In this document: positions 34,370 through 43,761 of the stretch, in pieces
Numbering within the stretch: position 1 is the first letter of the stretch
Layout of the letters: each line of letters begins with the position of its first letter
From: Niabella drilacis
Lineage (GTDB): Bacteria; Bacteroidota; Bacteroidia; Chitinophagales; Chitinophagaceae
Reading direction: 5' to 3'
NCBI RefSeq assembly: GCF_900101395.1
Contig: NZ_FMZO01000005.1
Location: forward strand, 310,001 to 374,000
Length of the DNA: 64,000 nucleotides
The notes under the pieces: model-generated
Databases searched by the model: none
What the model was told of the DNA's origin: nothing
What the model saw: only the letters and a program-made list of their open reading frames with translations
Program-made: the position numbers and the translations under genes

Positions 34370-35569
34370 ATGCATATCAACATACAGGAGTATCCTGCAA
34401 AATGGTTTGCCTGGCTTACAACGATAGCAGCGGGCATCCTGTTTACAGGGCCGGTCAGGGCCCAGCAGGCGAAATCACTACGCCCCCCTCAATTAACAGC
34501 GCACCAGGTAGGTGCAGATGGCGCGTCTACGATCTTTTCTCTTTTCAATACCTGTCCCGAAAGCCCGGATGGCAGTACCATTGTTTATGTCCGTTGCAGG
34601 CAGGAGCCTTCAGGCCGGGATCATTTTACCGCAGCCGGGTTATGGGTCTGCGATCGTGATTTAAAGGAACACCGTAAAGTGACCGATATAGCCGGAACGG
34701 CCGCCCATAACGGGGTGGAGGCGCAGTGGGTAGATAACAGCCGCATCGCTTTTTTTGACAGTGGCCTGGTCCGGCTGGTAGATGTTCATAACGGTAAAGA
34801 CCTGCTGAAAAAGAAAATTAAGGCCGACGGGCTGGGACATCAGCCGTACCAAAACTACATATTGTATAATATCTATGCCAGTGATGGAAGGGGAGAACCG
34901 GGTACTTATGAACTGGATTGCAATACACAGCAAACCCGTTTGGTGCTGCGTGTAAAGGATTGCGCGAAACTGCGGCTCCCCGCTTACCTGCAACCGAAGG
35001 ATATTGATTCGCTTCAGTACTGGCGCACGCTTCATAGCCAGTATTCACCGGATGGGAAAAAGATCGCCTTCCGCTTAGATGTCGGTTCGTCCGAAAAAGC
35101 ACAACTGCTGGGTATCTGTAATCGCGATGGCACCGGTTTAAAGATCATGCATAAGGCATTGCATTTTTTCTGGTACGACAATGCCTCCATCGTCGGGCAT
35201 TTGCAGGTGGATAAAAATGGCCGACGGCCGGAAGCCCCGGAAAGAAGGTATACCCTTACCCGCTGGGACCTGGATGGGAATGTGTTGCAGGAAATGATGA
35301 CGCCTCCCGGCAACCATCTGGCTATGTCGCCGGACCGGCAGCAGTTTGTTTCAGAAACATTTTATCAGACGAACCCGGTCATCGTTAAATTATATAGGAT
35401 CGGCCATCCGGAAGCAACCGTAACAGTTGAGGCATTTGATCCCTATGATATTACCTGGAAGCGGCGCTTTCATGTGAACCCGGCTTTTTCGCGGGACGGG
35501 AAACGTATCTATTATTCAAGACCGCTCAATAAAAAATATAATGGAACCTTCTTTTGCGAGATCCGGTAA
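34370..35569 (+). CDS. TolB/PL22-like beta-propeller protein, paralog 2 of 3
   Basis: The 399-residue protein has a signal peptide (WLTTIAAGILFTGPVRAQ) and the same architecture as paralogs 1 and 3, with PESPDGSTIVYVRC, SQYSPDGKKIAFRL, ALHFFWYDNASIVGH, GNHLAMSP, TFYQTNPV and FHVNPAFSRDGKRIYYSRPL. The gene starts 2 bases after the stop of paralog 1. The start was chosen for its signal peptide. Triplication with full conservation of three histidine-containing blocks suggests the copies act on related but different linkages, or have diverged in binding. Confidence 0.75.
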   Translation: MHINIQEYPAKWFAWLTTIAAGILFTGPVRAQQAKSLRPPQLTAHQVGADGASTIFSLFNTCPESPDGSTIVYVRCRQEPSGRDHFTAAGLWVCDRDLKEHRKVTDIAGTAAHNGVEAQWVDNSRIAFFDSGLVRLVDVHNGKDLLKKKIKADGLGHQPYQNYILYNIYASDGRGEPGTYELDCNTQQTRLVLRVKDCAKLRLPAYLQPKDIDSLQYWRTLHSQYSPDGKKIAFRLDVGSSEKAQLLGICNRDGTGLKIMHKALHFFWYDNASIVGHLQVDKNGRRPEAPERRYTLTRWDLDGNVLQEMMTPPGNHLAMSPDRQQFVSETFYQTNPVIVKLYRIGHPEATVTVEAFDPYDITWKRRFHVNPAFSRDGKRIYYSRPLNKKYNGTFFCEIR

Positions 35570-35585
35570 ACTCATAATAGTTGTA

Positions 35586-36743
35586 ATGAAAGCAAGATCT
35601 GTAATACGGCATATATCGGCAGCAGTTTTGTTGTTTGGCACCATCACACTGAACGCCCAGCCGCAGCTGAAAGAGCACCAGGTAAGTCCGGATGGGATGT
35701 CGGCGGTCTTTTCGTTTTACAATACGACACCCGAAAGCCCGGATGGGAAGGTACTCGTTTATGTGCGGTGTAAGAAAGAGCCTTATGGCCGGGAAGAATC
35801 TGTGCCCGGGGAACTATGGACCTGTACCCGGGACCTGGAGAACCACCGGAAGCTGGCGGATATAGACGGCACTGTTGCACATAACGGTGTGGAAGCCCAA
35901 TGGATCGACAATGACCGGATCGTGTTTTTTGATAAGGGCCGTATCCGGATCGTTGCCGCCCGTACCGGCAAGGACCTGTTAACAAAAAAGATCAGCTGTG
36001 CAGGGCTTGGTCACTATCCCATTAACCATAAGATCCTGTACAATATCTATAGCGGAGAAGGAACCGGTGAACCGGGTATTTACGAACTGGACGGTGATAC
36101 CTTTGAAACAAAATTAGTATTGTCCAATGCAGACATAGCAAAAATACCGTTACCTTCTTTTTTGCCGGGGGATCAGGTGGCCCCCGTTAAGGACTGGCGG
36201 GCGCTTCATTGCCAGTATGCACCGGATGGAAAGAAGATCGCATTCCGGCTGGATGTGGGGCCGTTTGAAGAGGGGCAGTTACAGGGCATTTGTAACAGGG
36301 ATGGAAGCGGCCTTACGATAATGACACAAACACTGCATTCCATCTGGTATGACAATGGATCCCTGATCGGGCACCTGCGGTATGAAAAGGACGGCAAAAA
36401 GCCCGGAGACCCGAAGCTACGTTTTACACTGGTGCGGGTAGACCTGGAGGGGAATATCCTGCAGCGAAACATTACTCCGAAAGGAAATCACCTCTGCATC
36501 TCTCCGGACAGGCAATGGGTGGCATCCGAAACCTTTTACCAGACCAACCCGGTTGTGTTTACGCTGTATCCTGACGGGCATCCCGGAAAAGCGATTGAGA
36601 TTGCAAGGTATAACCCTTATGATATCGTGTGGAAGCGGCGTTTTCATGTGAACCCTGCCTTTTCAAGAGATGGAAAACGGCTTTATTATTCGAGGCCATT
36701 GAATGAAAAATATGCCGGTATTTTTTATTATGAAATTAAATAG
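35586..36743 (+). CDS. TolB/PL22-like beta-propeller protein, paralog 3 of 3
   Basis: The 385-residue protein starts at the ATG at 35586 (MKARSVIRHISAAVLLFGTI signal); the frame opens upstream at 35541, inside paralog 2. Conserved blocks are PESPDGKVLVYVRC, CQYAPDGKKIAFRL, LHSIWYDNGSLIGH, GNHLCISP, TFYQTNPV and FHVNPAFSRDGKRLYYSRPL. It retains every His of the set and both flanking genes are in the same operon-like run. The following gene is the first sulfatase, 6 bases downstream. Confidence 0.75.
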   Translation: MKARSVIRHISAAVLLFGTITLNAQPQLKEHQVSPDGMSAVFSFYNTTPESPDGKVLVYVRCKKEPYGREESVPGELWTCTRDLENHRKLADIDGTVAHNGVEAQWIDNDRIVFFDKGRIRIVAARTGKDLLTKKISCAGLGHYPINHKILYNIYSGEGTGEPGIYELDGDTFETKLVLSNADIAKIPLPSFLPGDQVAPVKDWRALHCQYAPDGKKIAFRLDVGPFEEGQLQGICNRDGSGLTIMTQTLHSIWYDNGSLIGHLRYEKDGKKPGDPKLRFTLVRVDLEGNILQRNITPKGNHLCISPDRQWVASETFYQTNPVVFTLYPDGHPGKAIEIARYNPYDIVWKRRFHVNPAFSRDGKRLYYSRPLNEKYAGIFYYEIK

Positions 36744-36749
36744 CACAGC

Positions 36750-38171
36750 ATGTATTTAAAATGGATCTGCCTGATGGTTTTTTGTTTTGGGAGCTTGTTG
36801 TCCGCTAAGGGCCAGGAAACCAGGTCGGGGAAGAATATACTTATCATTATGACGGATGAGCAATCTGCTGATGCTATGAGCGCTGTTGCCGGTAACCGCT
36901 ATCTTCATACACCGAATATGGATGCGCTGGTAAAAAGCGGTATTAGCTTTACAAGGGCTTATTGCGCTAATCCGCTCTGCACACCTTCGCGTTCGGCGAT
37001 GTTCACAGGGCGGTACCCGCATGAGCTGGGCATTATGGATAATGAAACGCCCAGGTCCGACACGGTACACTTTCCCGTAATGGGTACTTTTTTTTCAGCA
37101 AAAGGCTATGAAACCGGGTATGTGGGTAAATGGCATGTGCCGGCATTTCCTTTAAAGAATAAACAGATCAGTGGATTTCAATGGGCCGAAAATAACCAGT
37201 TGGGAGGCGCCGACAGCCTGTTGCCGGGCTCTGCGATCCGGTTCATCAATAAAAAAAGAAAGCAACCCTTTTTACTGGTCGTTTCCTTCGTGAACCCCCA
37301 CAATATATGCGAATGGGCAAGGGGCGACCGGCTTCCGGACGGTAACATCGCAACACCGGTGTCCGCTGCCGGCTACCCGCCGTTATTGCCCAATCATGCA
37401 CCCTCAGTCAATGAAAGCGATATTAACCGGGATCTGCGCAAAGCCGTGCAGGCAAACCCGAAATTCCCGGTGGGGAATTTTACAATGGAACAATGGCAGG
37501 CCTACAGGTGGGCTTATTACCGGTTGGTTGAAAAAACAGACGGCTATATAGGCCGGGTTTTAAAAGCACTGAAGGCTTCGGGCCAGTATGAGAATACGCT
37601 GATCGTATTCCTGAGCGACCATGGCGATATGCAGGGCGCTCATCAGTGGAACCAGAAAACGGTATTTTATGAGGAAGCTGCGCGGGTTCCGTTTATCTTA
37701 TCAGGCCCGGGGCTGGAGCACAAAAGATCGGATCGCCTGGTCAACACCGGCATCGACCTGATCCCTACTATTTGTGCCTATGCAGGTATTGATCCTTCCA
37801 TTGCATTACCAGGCCGGGATGTATTGCTCCCGGGTGCAGATCGCCGGTATATTGTTGCAGCAAACAGGGTCGCTGTTGGTGTAAATATTTTCCCCGGGAA
37901 AAAAAGTTTTAAACCCGAAGGGCGGATGGTACGCAGCGCGCAGTTCAAATACTGGATCTATGATGAAGGCCGGCAGCGGGAATCCTTGTTTGATATAGAT
38001 AAAGACCCCGGTGAAATGAAGGACCTGGCGCGCCTTCCGGCATACAGGAACGTATTGGAAACGCACCGGCGGTATTTAAAAGAATGGGCAGAAAGATATA
38101 AAGATGCAAAGGCCTTGGATCTGTTGGATCATATACCGGAGCGCCTTGCCACTGAGGCACAGAAGCGCTGA
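36750..38171 (+). CDS. Sulfatase 1 (Cys-type)
   Basis: The 473-residue protein has a signal peptide and the S1 sulfatase motif C77-T-P-S-R, whose Cys is converted to formylglycine. Metal ligands are visible in IIMTDEQSADA (with D in place of the more usual D-D) and in LSDHGDMQGAHQ. It hydrolyses sulfate esters in the periplasm. The C-terminal domain ends in a sulfatase-type region (ESLFDIDKDPGEMKDLA). The replacement of the first Asp pair by D-E is shared by choline-sulfatase-like and some polysaccharide sulfatases. Substrate is unknown. Confidence 0.9.
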   Translation: MYLKWICLMVFCFGSLLSAKGQETRSGKNILIIMTDEQSADAMSAVAGNRYLHTPNMDALVKSGISFTRAYCANPLCTPSRSAMFTGRYPHELGIMDNETPRSDTVHFPVMGTFFSAKGYETGYVGKWHVPAFPLKNKQISGFQWAENNQLGGADSLLPGSAIRFINKKRKQPFLLVVSFVNPHNICEWARGDRLPDGNIATPVSAAGYPPLLPNHAPSVNESDINRDLRKAVQANPKFPVGNFTMEQWQAYRWAYYRLVEKTDGYIGRVLKALKASGQYENTLIVFLSDHGDMQGAHQWNQKTVFYEEAARVPFILSGPGLEHKRSDRLVNTGIDLIPTICAYAGIDPSIALPGRDVLLPGADRRYIVAANRVAVGVNIFPGKKSFKPEGRMVRSAQFKYWIYDEGRQRESLFDIDKDPGEMKDLARLPAYRNVLETHRRYLKEWAERYKDAKALDLLDHIPERLATEAQKR

Positions 38172-38355
38172 GTTTGTTGATATTCCTCCAGCAAAAGACC
38201 TCATCGCCCGGGCACCATACCGGTTTGAATCCGGGCCCCAAAACCTTCTGTAACCGTTCGGGGTTCGGAGCAGTGGCAATGCAGAAGCGCAGAGACTTTT
38301 TCAAAAATTCAGTGTATTCAGTGGCAACAGGAGTAGCCATAAAGCAAAATAAAAA

Positions 38356-39906
38356 ATGATGATGATACGATTGGTCAAAAACAGGCCCTATGTAAAGCGC
38401 GTTCAACGTGACGCGTGTTTTCTTCGACCCGGTAGACGTCTTCACGCACGGTTCAGGCCGGTGATCCTTTTCCTGCTGACGTTTCTTTGCACAGGGGCAT
38501 TGAGTACATCGGCACAGCAAAAAAAAATGAATGTGCTGTTTATCATTGCAGACGACCTTAATTGCGACCTCGGCACTTACGGGCATTACCTGGTCAAATC
38601 CCCCAATATTGACCGGCTGGCAAAAGAGGGGATGCAATTTACAAATGCTTTTTGCAATTTCCCGCTATGCGGTCCGTCGCGTGCCAGTATGATGACAGGG
38701 CTTTACCCCGATCAAACGGGCCATTATAAGCTGCGCGATTATATCCGGCAGCATGTCCCTAATGTAATTACGCTATCGCAGAATTTTATGCGGCAGGGGT
38801 ACACCGCTGCACGAGTGGGGAAAATATATCACTATGATAATCCTAAAGGCATCGGTACACCCGGTAATGATGATTCCGCGTCCTGGAATGAACGGTATTA
38901 TCCCAGGGGAATTGACAGAGACTTAGAAGATAAGATTTTTTCACTGAAACCGGGCGCTTTCGGAGCCACCTTAAGCTGGCTGGCTGCAGAAGGAAACGAT
39001 GAAGATCATACGGATGGAAAAGTTGCCCTGAAAGCAATTGAATTGCTCAAAAAGTATAAGGACGAAAATCAACCCTTTTTCCTTGGTGTGGGTTTTTACA
39101 AACCGCATACACCTTTTGTAGCACCCGCTAAATATTTTGATCTTTATGACGTTAACGACATAAAACTGCCTCGTATTGATAATAACTATTTTTCTACTTT
39201 GCCCAAACCTGCGGTAGCAGGATTACAGTATTACAAAGAGCAGTTAAATATGCCTGATTCCCTGGCCAGGAGGGCCATCCAGGGTTATTATGCCACCATC
39301 TCTTTTTTAGATGCGCAGGTGGGAAAAGTATTACAGGCACTGGATAGCCTGGGTTTAAAGGAGAATACGATTATTGTATTCACGTCTGATCACGGCTATC
39401 ACCTGGGCGAACATGAGTACTATCAGAAAAATACATTGTTTGAAAATTCGGACAGGATCCCGATGATTGTTTCTTATCAGGGTATGAAACAAAAAGGAAC
39501 GGTGAGCCGTTCTATTATTGAGATCATAGATTTGTACCCCACCCTTAGTGATCTTGCTGGCTTGAAGGTGCCGGCTTATGTTGTGGGGTACAGTTTTAAA
39601 AGTATTTTGAAGAGCCCGGGTCAAAAAACAAGGAACAGCGCTTTAAGCCAGATGAGCGGCGGGTATACACTGAGAACACCGGATTACCGGTACACGCGCT
39701 GGGGAAAAGGGGGCAAAGGAATGATCGAGCTCTACGACAGGGTTAAAGATCCGGGGGAGATGAAGAACCTGGCAAATGATGTATCATATGAAAAATTGAT
39801 CGGCCAATTGGATGGTCAGTTGAAGGAGCGCATTCAAAAAGCCGCCGTTCCTCCTAAAGGATTAACGGTTTTTAAAAAAGCAGGAGATGATAAAAATGTA
39901 CATTAA
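38356..39906 (+). CDS. Sulfatase 2 (iduronate-2-sulfatase-like)
   Basis: The 516-residue protein has the motif C105-G-P-S-R and the metal motif IIADDLNCDLGTYGH, with VFTSDHGYHLGEHEYYQKNT in the second half. The C-x-x-x-R context with GPSR and DDLN is typical of the iduronate-2-sulfatase-like branch. The start is preceded by a 35-residue basic leader before the signal (VILFLLTFLCTGALSTSAQ), so a Met further inside could be the true start, but no better Met precedes the signal. Its end overlaps sulfatase 3 by 11-20 bases. A 184-base gap precedes it. Confidence 0.9.
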   Translation: MMMIRLVKNRPYVKRVQRDACFLRPGRRLHARFRPVILFLLTFLCTGALSTSAQQKKMNVLFIIADDLNCDLGTYGHYLVKSPNIDRLAKEGMQFTNAFCNFPLCGPSRASMMTGLYPDQTGHYKLRDYIRQHVPNVITLSQNFMRQGYTAARVGKIYHYDNPKGIGTPGNDDSASWNERYYPRGIDRDLEDKIFSLKPGAFGATLSWLAAEGNDEDHTDGKVALKAIELLKKYKDENQPFFLGVGFYKPHTPFVAPAKYFDLYDVNDIKLPRIDNNYFSTLPKPAVAGLQYYKEQLNMPDSLARRAIQGYYATISFLDAQVGKVLQALDSLGLKENTIIVFTSDHGYHLGEHEYYQKNTLFENSDRIPMIVSYQGMKQKGTVSRSIIEIIDLYPTLSDLAGLKVPAYVVGYSFKSILKSPGQKTRNSALSQMSGGYTLRTPDYRYTRWGKGGKGMIELYDRVKDPGEMKNLANDVSYEKLIGQLDGQLKERIQKAAVPPKGLTVFKKAGDDKNVH

Positions 39907-41401
39907 TAATTGCACAGAAATGATAGCGCAGTGGTTAGGGCCTGTATACGATAGGCGGGTGTCCCTGATCGTGCTATTTGTTTTATTGCTGACAGGATCC
40001 CTGGATCAGGTAGCAGCCCAGGGAGCCAATTCGGCTAAAGCGCCACGTAAACCCAATATTATTTATATACTGGCGGATGATATGGGCTATGGCGATCTGA
40101 GTTGTTACGGGCAGCAGCGTTTTCAGACCCCCAATATCGATCGTATTGCCCGGGACGGAATACAATTTATGCAGCATTATGCCGGGACTGCAGTATGCGC
40201 CCCTTCCCGCTCTTCGCTGATGACAGGGCAAACCACTGGTTATACGCCTATAAGAGGTAACAGTACCGGTAATAAAAAGCCGGCCTCCCTGCCGGATACT
40301 GTCATCACCATAGCAGAGCTTATGAAGCAGGCAGGCTATGCCACCGGGGCTTTTGGCAAATGGGGCTTAGGAGCAGTGGGCTCTGAAGGCGATCCCAACA
40401 AACAGGGCTTCGACGAGTTTTACGGGTATATTTCGCAGGGGTTGGCCCATAGCTATTATCCGGATTTTTTAGTACACAACCAGCAAAAAGTTATCCTTGA
40501 AAAAAACTTGCCGGATAAAAAAGTGGAATATGCACCAGACCTGATCCACCAGCAGGTATTGCATTTTATCGATAAGAACCGGGACCGGCCCTTCTTCATT
40601 TATTACCCTACCACCATCCCGCACGCCGAGCTGGCAGCACCCGAAAAATATATGGCAAGGTTCAGGGGAAAATTGTTACCCGAAAAAACATTTAAGGGTG
40701 TAAGCTATGGGGCACCCAATTACAAAAAGGGCGGCTATGAAAGCCAGCCGGAAGGGCATGCCGCATTTGCCGCTATGATCACTTTATTAGATCACCAGGT
40801 GGGGGAAATACTGGACCGGCTGAAACAATACGGGCTGGATGACCATACACTCGTTATTTTTTCATCCGATAACGGCCCGCACCTCGAAGGGGGTGCCGAC
40901 CCTGAATATTTTAATAGCAATGGCCCTTACAGGGGGTACAAACGGGATCTTTATGAAGGCGGTATCCGCGAACCAATGCTGGCGCGCTGGCCGGGTCATA
41001 TTGCAGCAGGTAGTAAAACGGATAGGATTACTGCATTTTGGGATGTGATGCCTACGCTTGCGGAGCTCGTACATGTAAAAACACCCGCCAATACCCAGGG
41101 ACTGTCTTTTTTACCCACACTTTTGGGCAAAGGAACGCAAAAGGAACACGATCATCTGTATTGGGAGTTTCATGAGTTTGGTGGCCGGCAGGCTATCCGG
41201 AAAGGCAGGTGGAAATACATTGTATATAACGTGCTCAATAAAGAAAAAAGAAAAGCACAGTTGTTTGACCTGGATAAAGATCCCGGCGAACAGGAAGACA
41301 TTGCCCTTCAATATCCGGATGTTGTTAAAGAACTGCAGGAGGTGATGGAACAGTCAAGAGTACCTGCACCGCAATTCCCTTTCATCGAAAGTTTAAAATG
41401 A
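39896..41401 (+). CDS. Sulfatase 3 (arylsulfatase A-like)
   Basis: The protein has about 501 residues, with C101-A-P-S-R, the metal motif YILADDMGYGDLSCYGQ and VIFSSDNGPHLEGGADPEYF near the middle. The YGDLSCYG block is typical of arylsulfatase A-like enzymes in polysaccharide loci. I prefer the ATG at 39896 over 39887 because it follows GCAGGAG. It has a hydrophobic signal (LIVLFVLLLTGSLDQVAAQ) and ends in DLDKDPGEQEDIALQ. The stop overlaps the next ATG. Confidence 0.9.
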   Translation: MYINNCTEMIAQWLGPVYDRRVSLIVLFVLLLTGSLDQVAAQGANSAKAPRKPNIIYILADDMGYGDLSCYGQQRFQTPNIDRIARDGIQFMQHYAGTAVCAPSRSSLMTGQTTGYTPIRGNSTGNKKPASLPDTVITIAELMKQAGYATGAFGKWGLGAVGSEGDPNKQGFDEFYGYISQGLAHSYYPDFLVHNQQKVILEKNLPDKKVEYAPDLIHQQVLHFIDKNRDRPFFIYYPTTIPHAELAAPEKYMARFRGKLLPEKTFKGVSYGAPNYKKGGYESQPEGHAAFAAMITLLDHQVGEILDRLKQYGLDDHTLVIFSSDNGPHLEGGADPEYFNSNGPYRGYKRDLYEGGIREPMLARWPGHIAAGSKTDRITAFWDVMPTLAELVHVKTPANTQGLSFLPTLLGKGTQKEHDHLYWEFHEFGGRQAIRKGRWKYIVYNVLNKEKRKAQLFDLDKDPGEQEDIALQYPDVVKELQEVMEQSRVPAPQFPFIESLK

Positions 41402-43761
41402 ATCGAACCAGCTATATAGGATCCCTGGTCTTCGGACTCGTGTTGTCGCTGGCGGTGCAGGCATCGGGAGTGAACCTGGCTGCCAAATGGCCTGCGTACT
41501 GGATCACTTGTCCGGGCGTGGTTCCAACAGGCTATGGGGTGTTTCATTTTCGCAAAAGCTTCAGCCTGTCGCATCAGCCGGCAAGGTACCTGATCAATGT
41601 TTCGGCAGACAACCGGTATCGTCTTTTTGTGAACGGGGTACCGGTAAGCCAGGGCCCCGCCAGGGGCGACCTGCTGCATTGGTACTATGAGCAGGTAGAT
41701 ATTGCCCATTGCCTGAAGCAGGGGAGCAATACGATCGCGGCGGTTGTCTGGAACATGGGGGAACACCGCCCGCTGGCGCAAATTAGCTGCCAGACAGGAC
41801 TGATCGTGCAAAGTACGGCAGCCGGAGATTCGGTGATCAACACCAGCCAGGCATGGAAAGTGATGCACAATGCTGCTTATACCCCGGCTACGGCCTACAA
41901 TTATTTTGCTGGCGCCACGGACAGCGTTGATGCGGCCCACTATCCCTGGGGATGGGAGCAAACAGGTTATAATGACAGGGGCTGGATGGATGCCGCGCTG
42001 CTGGAGCGGGGCACTCCCTACGGATCGGGTACCGGCTACTCCTGGGTGCTTACACCACGGGATATACCACCGATGGAGGAAACAAAACAACGTATGGGTA
42101 TCGTTCGAAAGGCGGACGGGGTCAGCATTCCGGGAGCATGGCCTGCAAAGAACGGGAGATTACTGGTACCGGCCAACAGGAAAATTAAGCTGTTGATCGA
42201 TCAGGGCTTTCTGACAACCGGTTACCCGGAGTTGTTGGTCAATGGCGGCAAAGATGCCCGGATAAAATTGAGCTATGCGGAGGCATTGTTTAAGAACGGG
42301 AGGAAAGGCGATCGCAATGCTGTGGAAGGGTACGAAATGATCAAAGCGCCGTCGGATTATTTTATTACCGATGGCGGGAGGCAGCGTTTGTTCCGGCCCC
42401 TGTGGTTCCGCACCTGGCGTTATATACAACTGGAAATAGAAACCCGGCAGGAGCCTTTGGAGGTAGAAGATATTTATGCAATGTATACCGGCTATCCTTT
42501 CAGGGAAAATGCTTCCTTTGAAAGCAGTGATGAAAGCCTGCAAAAGATCTGGCAAACAGGTTGGCGCACGGCCCGGCTTTGTGCGCATGAAACCTATTTT
42601 GATTGTCCCTATTATGAGCAGTTGCAATATATAGCGGATACACGCATACAGGCGCTGATCTCTTTATATGTAAGCGGCGATGACCGGTTAATGAAAAAAG
42701 CGATCCGTTCCTTTAACCGGTCGCGCACTTACGAGGGCATTACGGACAGCCGTTTTCCCGGCTATAAGCCACAATTCATTCCCCCTTTTTCCCTGTTCTG
42801 GATCAATATGATCCGGGATCACTGGATGCACCGGGGCGATACGGCCCTGGTAAAGGAATGTCTTCCGGGGATCCGGTCCGTGCTGTCCTGGTTCGAAAAT
42901 AAAGTAGACCCGCAAACCGGAATGCTGGGCGCTTTGCCACACTGGAACTTTGCAGACTGGGCCAAGCCCTGGCCCTGGAGTAATGAAAAACCTTTGGGCG
43001 GAGTGCCTCCGGGCGGACTTACAGGCGGATCATCCGTACTAACGCTGCAACTGGCCTATACGCTGAGGGATGCTGTTGAATTGCTTTCCCTGGTGAATGA
43101 AAACGACCTGGCGGTCCATTATACCGTCCTATATCAATCCTTACTGAAAGCCGTAAAGAAGAACTGCTGGAATGAGAAGCGACAATTATTTGCAGATGAT
43201 CCGGAACAAAACAGTTTCAGCCAGCATGCCAATATCATGGCCGTGCTGTCGGAAGCGCTGCCGACAGAAAAGCAGGGAATGCTTGTCAGCAGGATCATCG
43301 CGGATACCAGCCTGGTTCAGGCAACCCTGTATTACCGTTTTTATTTATTCAGGGCATTAAAAAAGGCTGGAATGGCCAATGTGTATTTAAAAATGCTGCA
43401 ACCCTGGAAAGACATGCTGGCGCTGGGATTGACTACTTTTGCAGAAAAGCCGGAGCCGGCACGATCGGATTGTCATGCCTGGAGTGCCAGCCCGAACTAT
43501 GATCTGCTGGCGCTTGTCTGCGGTATTGAGCCGGCAGCGCCGGGATTCAGATCTGTGCGCATAGCGCCTGCTCCCGGCGGGTTAAAGTATATAAAAGCAA
43601 CAATGCCCCATCCGTTGGGTATGATCCGGATGGATCTTTCCATAACCGGTGATAGATGGACGGGAACAGTAACACTGCCGGCCGGATCGGATGGCCTGTT
43701 TGTATATAAAGGGAAAACTCAAAAACTCAACCCGGGCAAAAACAGGATTAACTATGCGTAA
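41398..43761 (+). CDS. GH78-like alpha-L-rhamnosidase
   Basis: The 787-residue protein has a signal peptide, an N-terminal beta domain (FRKSFSLSHQPARYLINVSA, NRYRLFVNGVPVSQGPARGD) and a six-hairpin catalytic barrel of the rhamnosidase type. The catalytic block YFDCPYYEQLQYIADTRIQA (about 398-417) matches the GH78 D-C-P-x-x-E-x-x-x-x-x-x-D signature with the proposed acid Glu. It releases terminal L-rhamnose in the periplasm. It overlaps the stops and starts of both neighbours, so it is cotranscribed with sulfatases 3 and 4. An unsaturated-uronyl-type activity is a lesser possibility. Confidence 0.85.
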   Translation: MNRTSYIGSLVFGLVLSLAVQASGVNLAAKWPAYWITCPGVVPTGYGVFHFRKSFSLSHQPARYLINVSADNRYRLFVNGVPVSQGPARGDLLHWYYEQVDIAHCLKQGSNTIAAVVWNMGEHRPLAQISCQTGLIVQSTAAGDSVINTSQAWKVMHNAAYTPATAYNYFAGATDSVDAAHYPWGWEQTGYNDRGWMDAALLERGTPYGSGTGYSWVLTPRDIPPMEETKQRMGIVRKADGVSIPGAWPAKNGRLLVPANRKIKLLIDQGFLTTGYPELLVNGGKDARIKLSYAEALFKNGRKGDRNAVEGYEMIKAPSDYFITDGGRQRLFRPLWFRTWRYIQLEIETRQEPLEVEDIYAMYTGYPFRENASFESSDESLQKIWQTGWRTARLCAHETYFDCPYYEQLQYIADTRIQALISLYVSGDDRLMKKAIRSFNRSRTYEGITDSRFPGYKPQFIPPFSLFWINMIRDHWMHRGDTALVKECLPGIRSVLSWFENKVDPQTGMLGALPHWNFADWAKPWPWSNEKPLGGVPPGGLTGGSSVLTLQLAYTLRDAVELLSLVNENDLAVHYTVLYQSLLKAVKKNCWNEKRQLFADDPEQNSFSQHANIMAVLSEALPTEKQGMLVSRIIADTSLVQATLYYRFYLFRALKKAGMANVYLKMLQPWKDMLALGLTTFAEKPEPARSDCHAWSASPNYDLLALVCGIEPAAPGFRSVRIAPAPGGLKYIKATMPHPLGMIRMDLSITGDRWTGTVTLPAGSDGLFVYKGKTQKLNPGKNRINYA

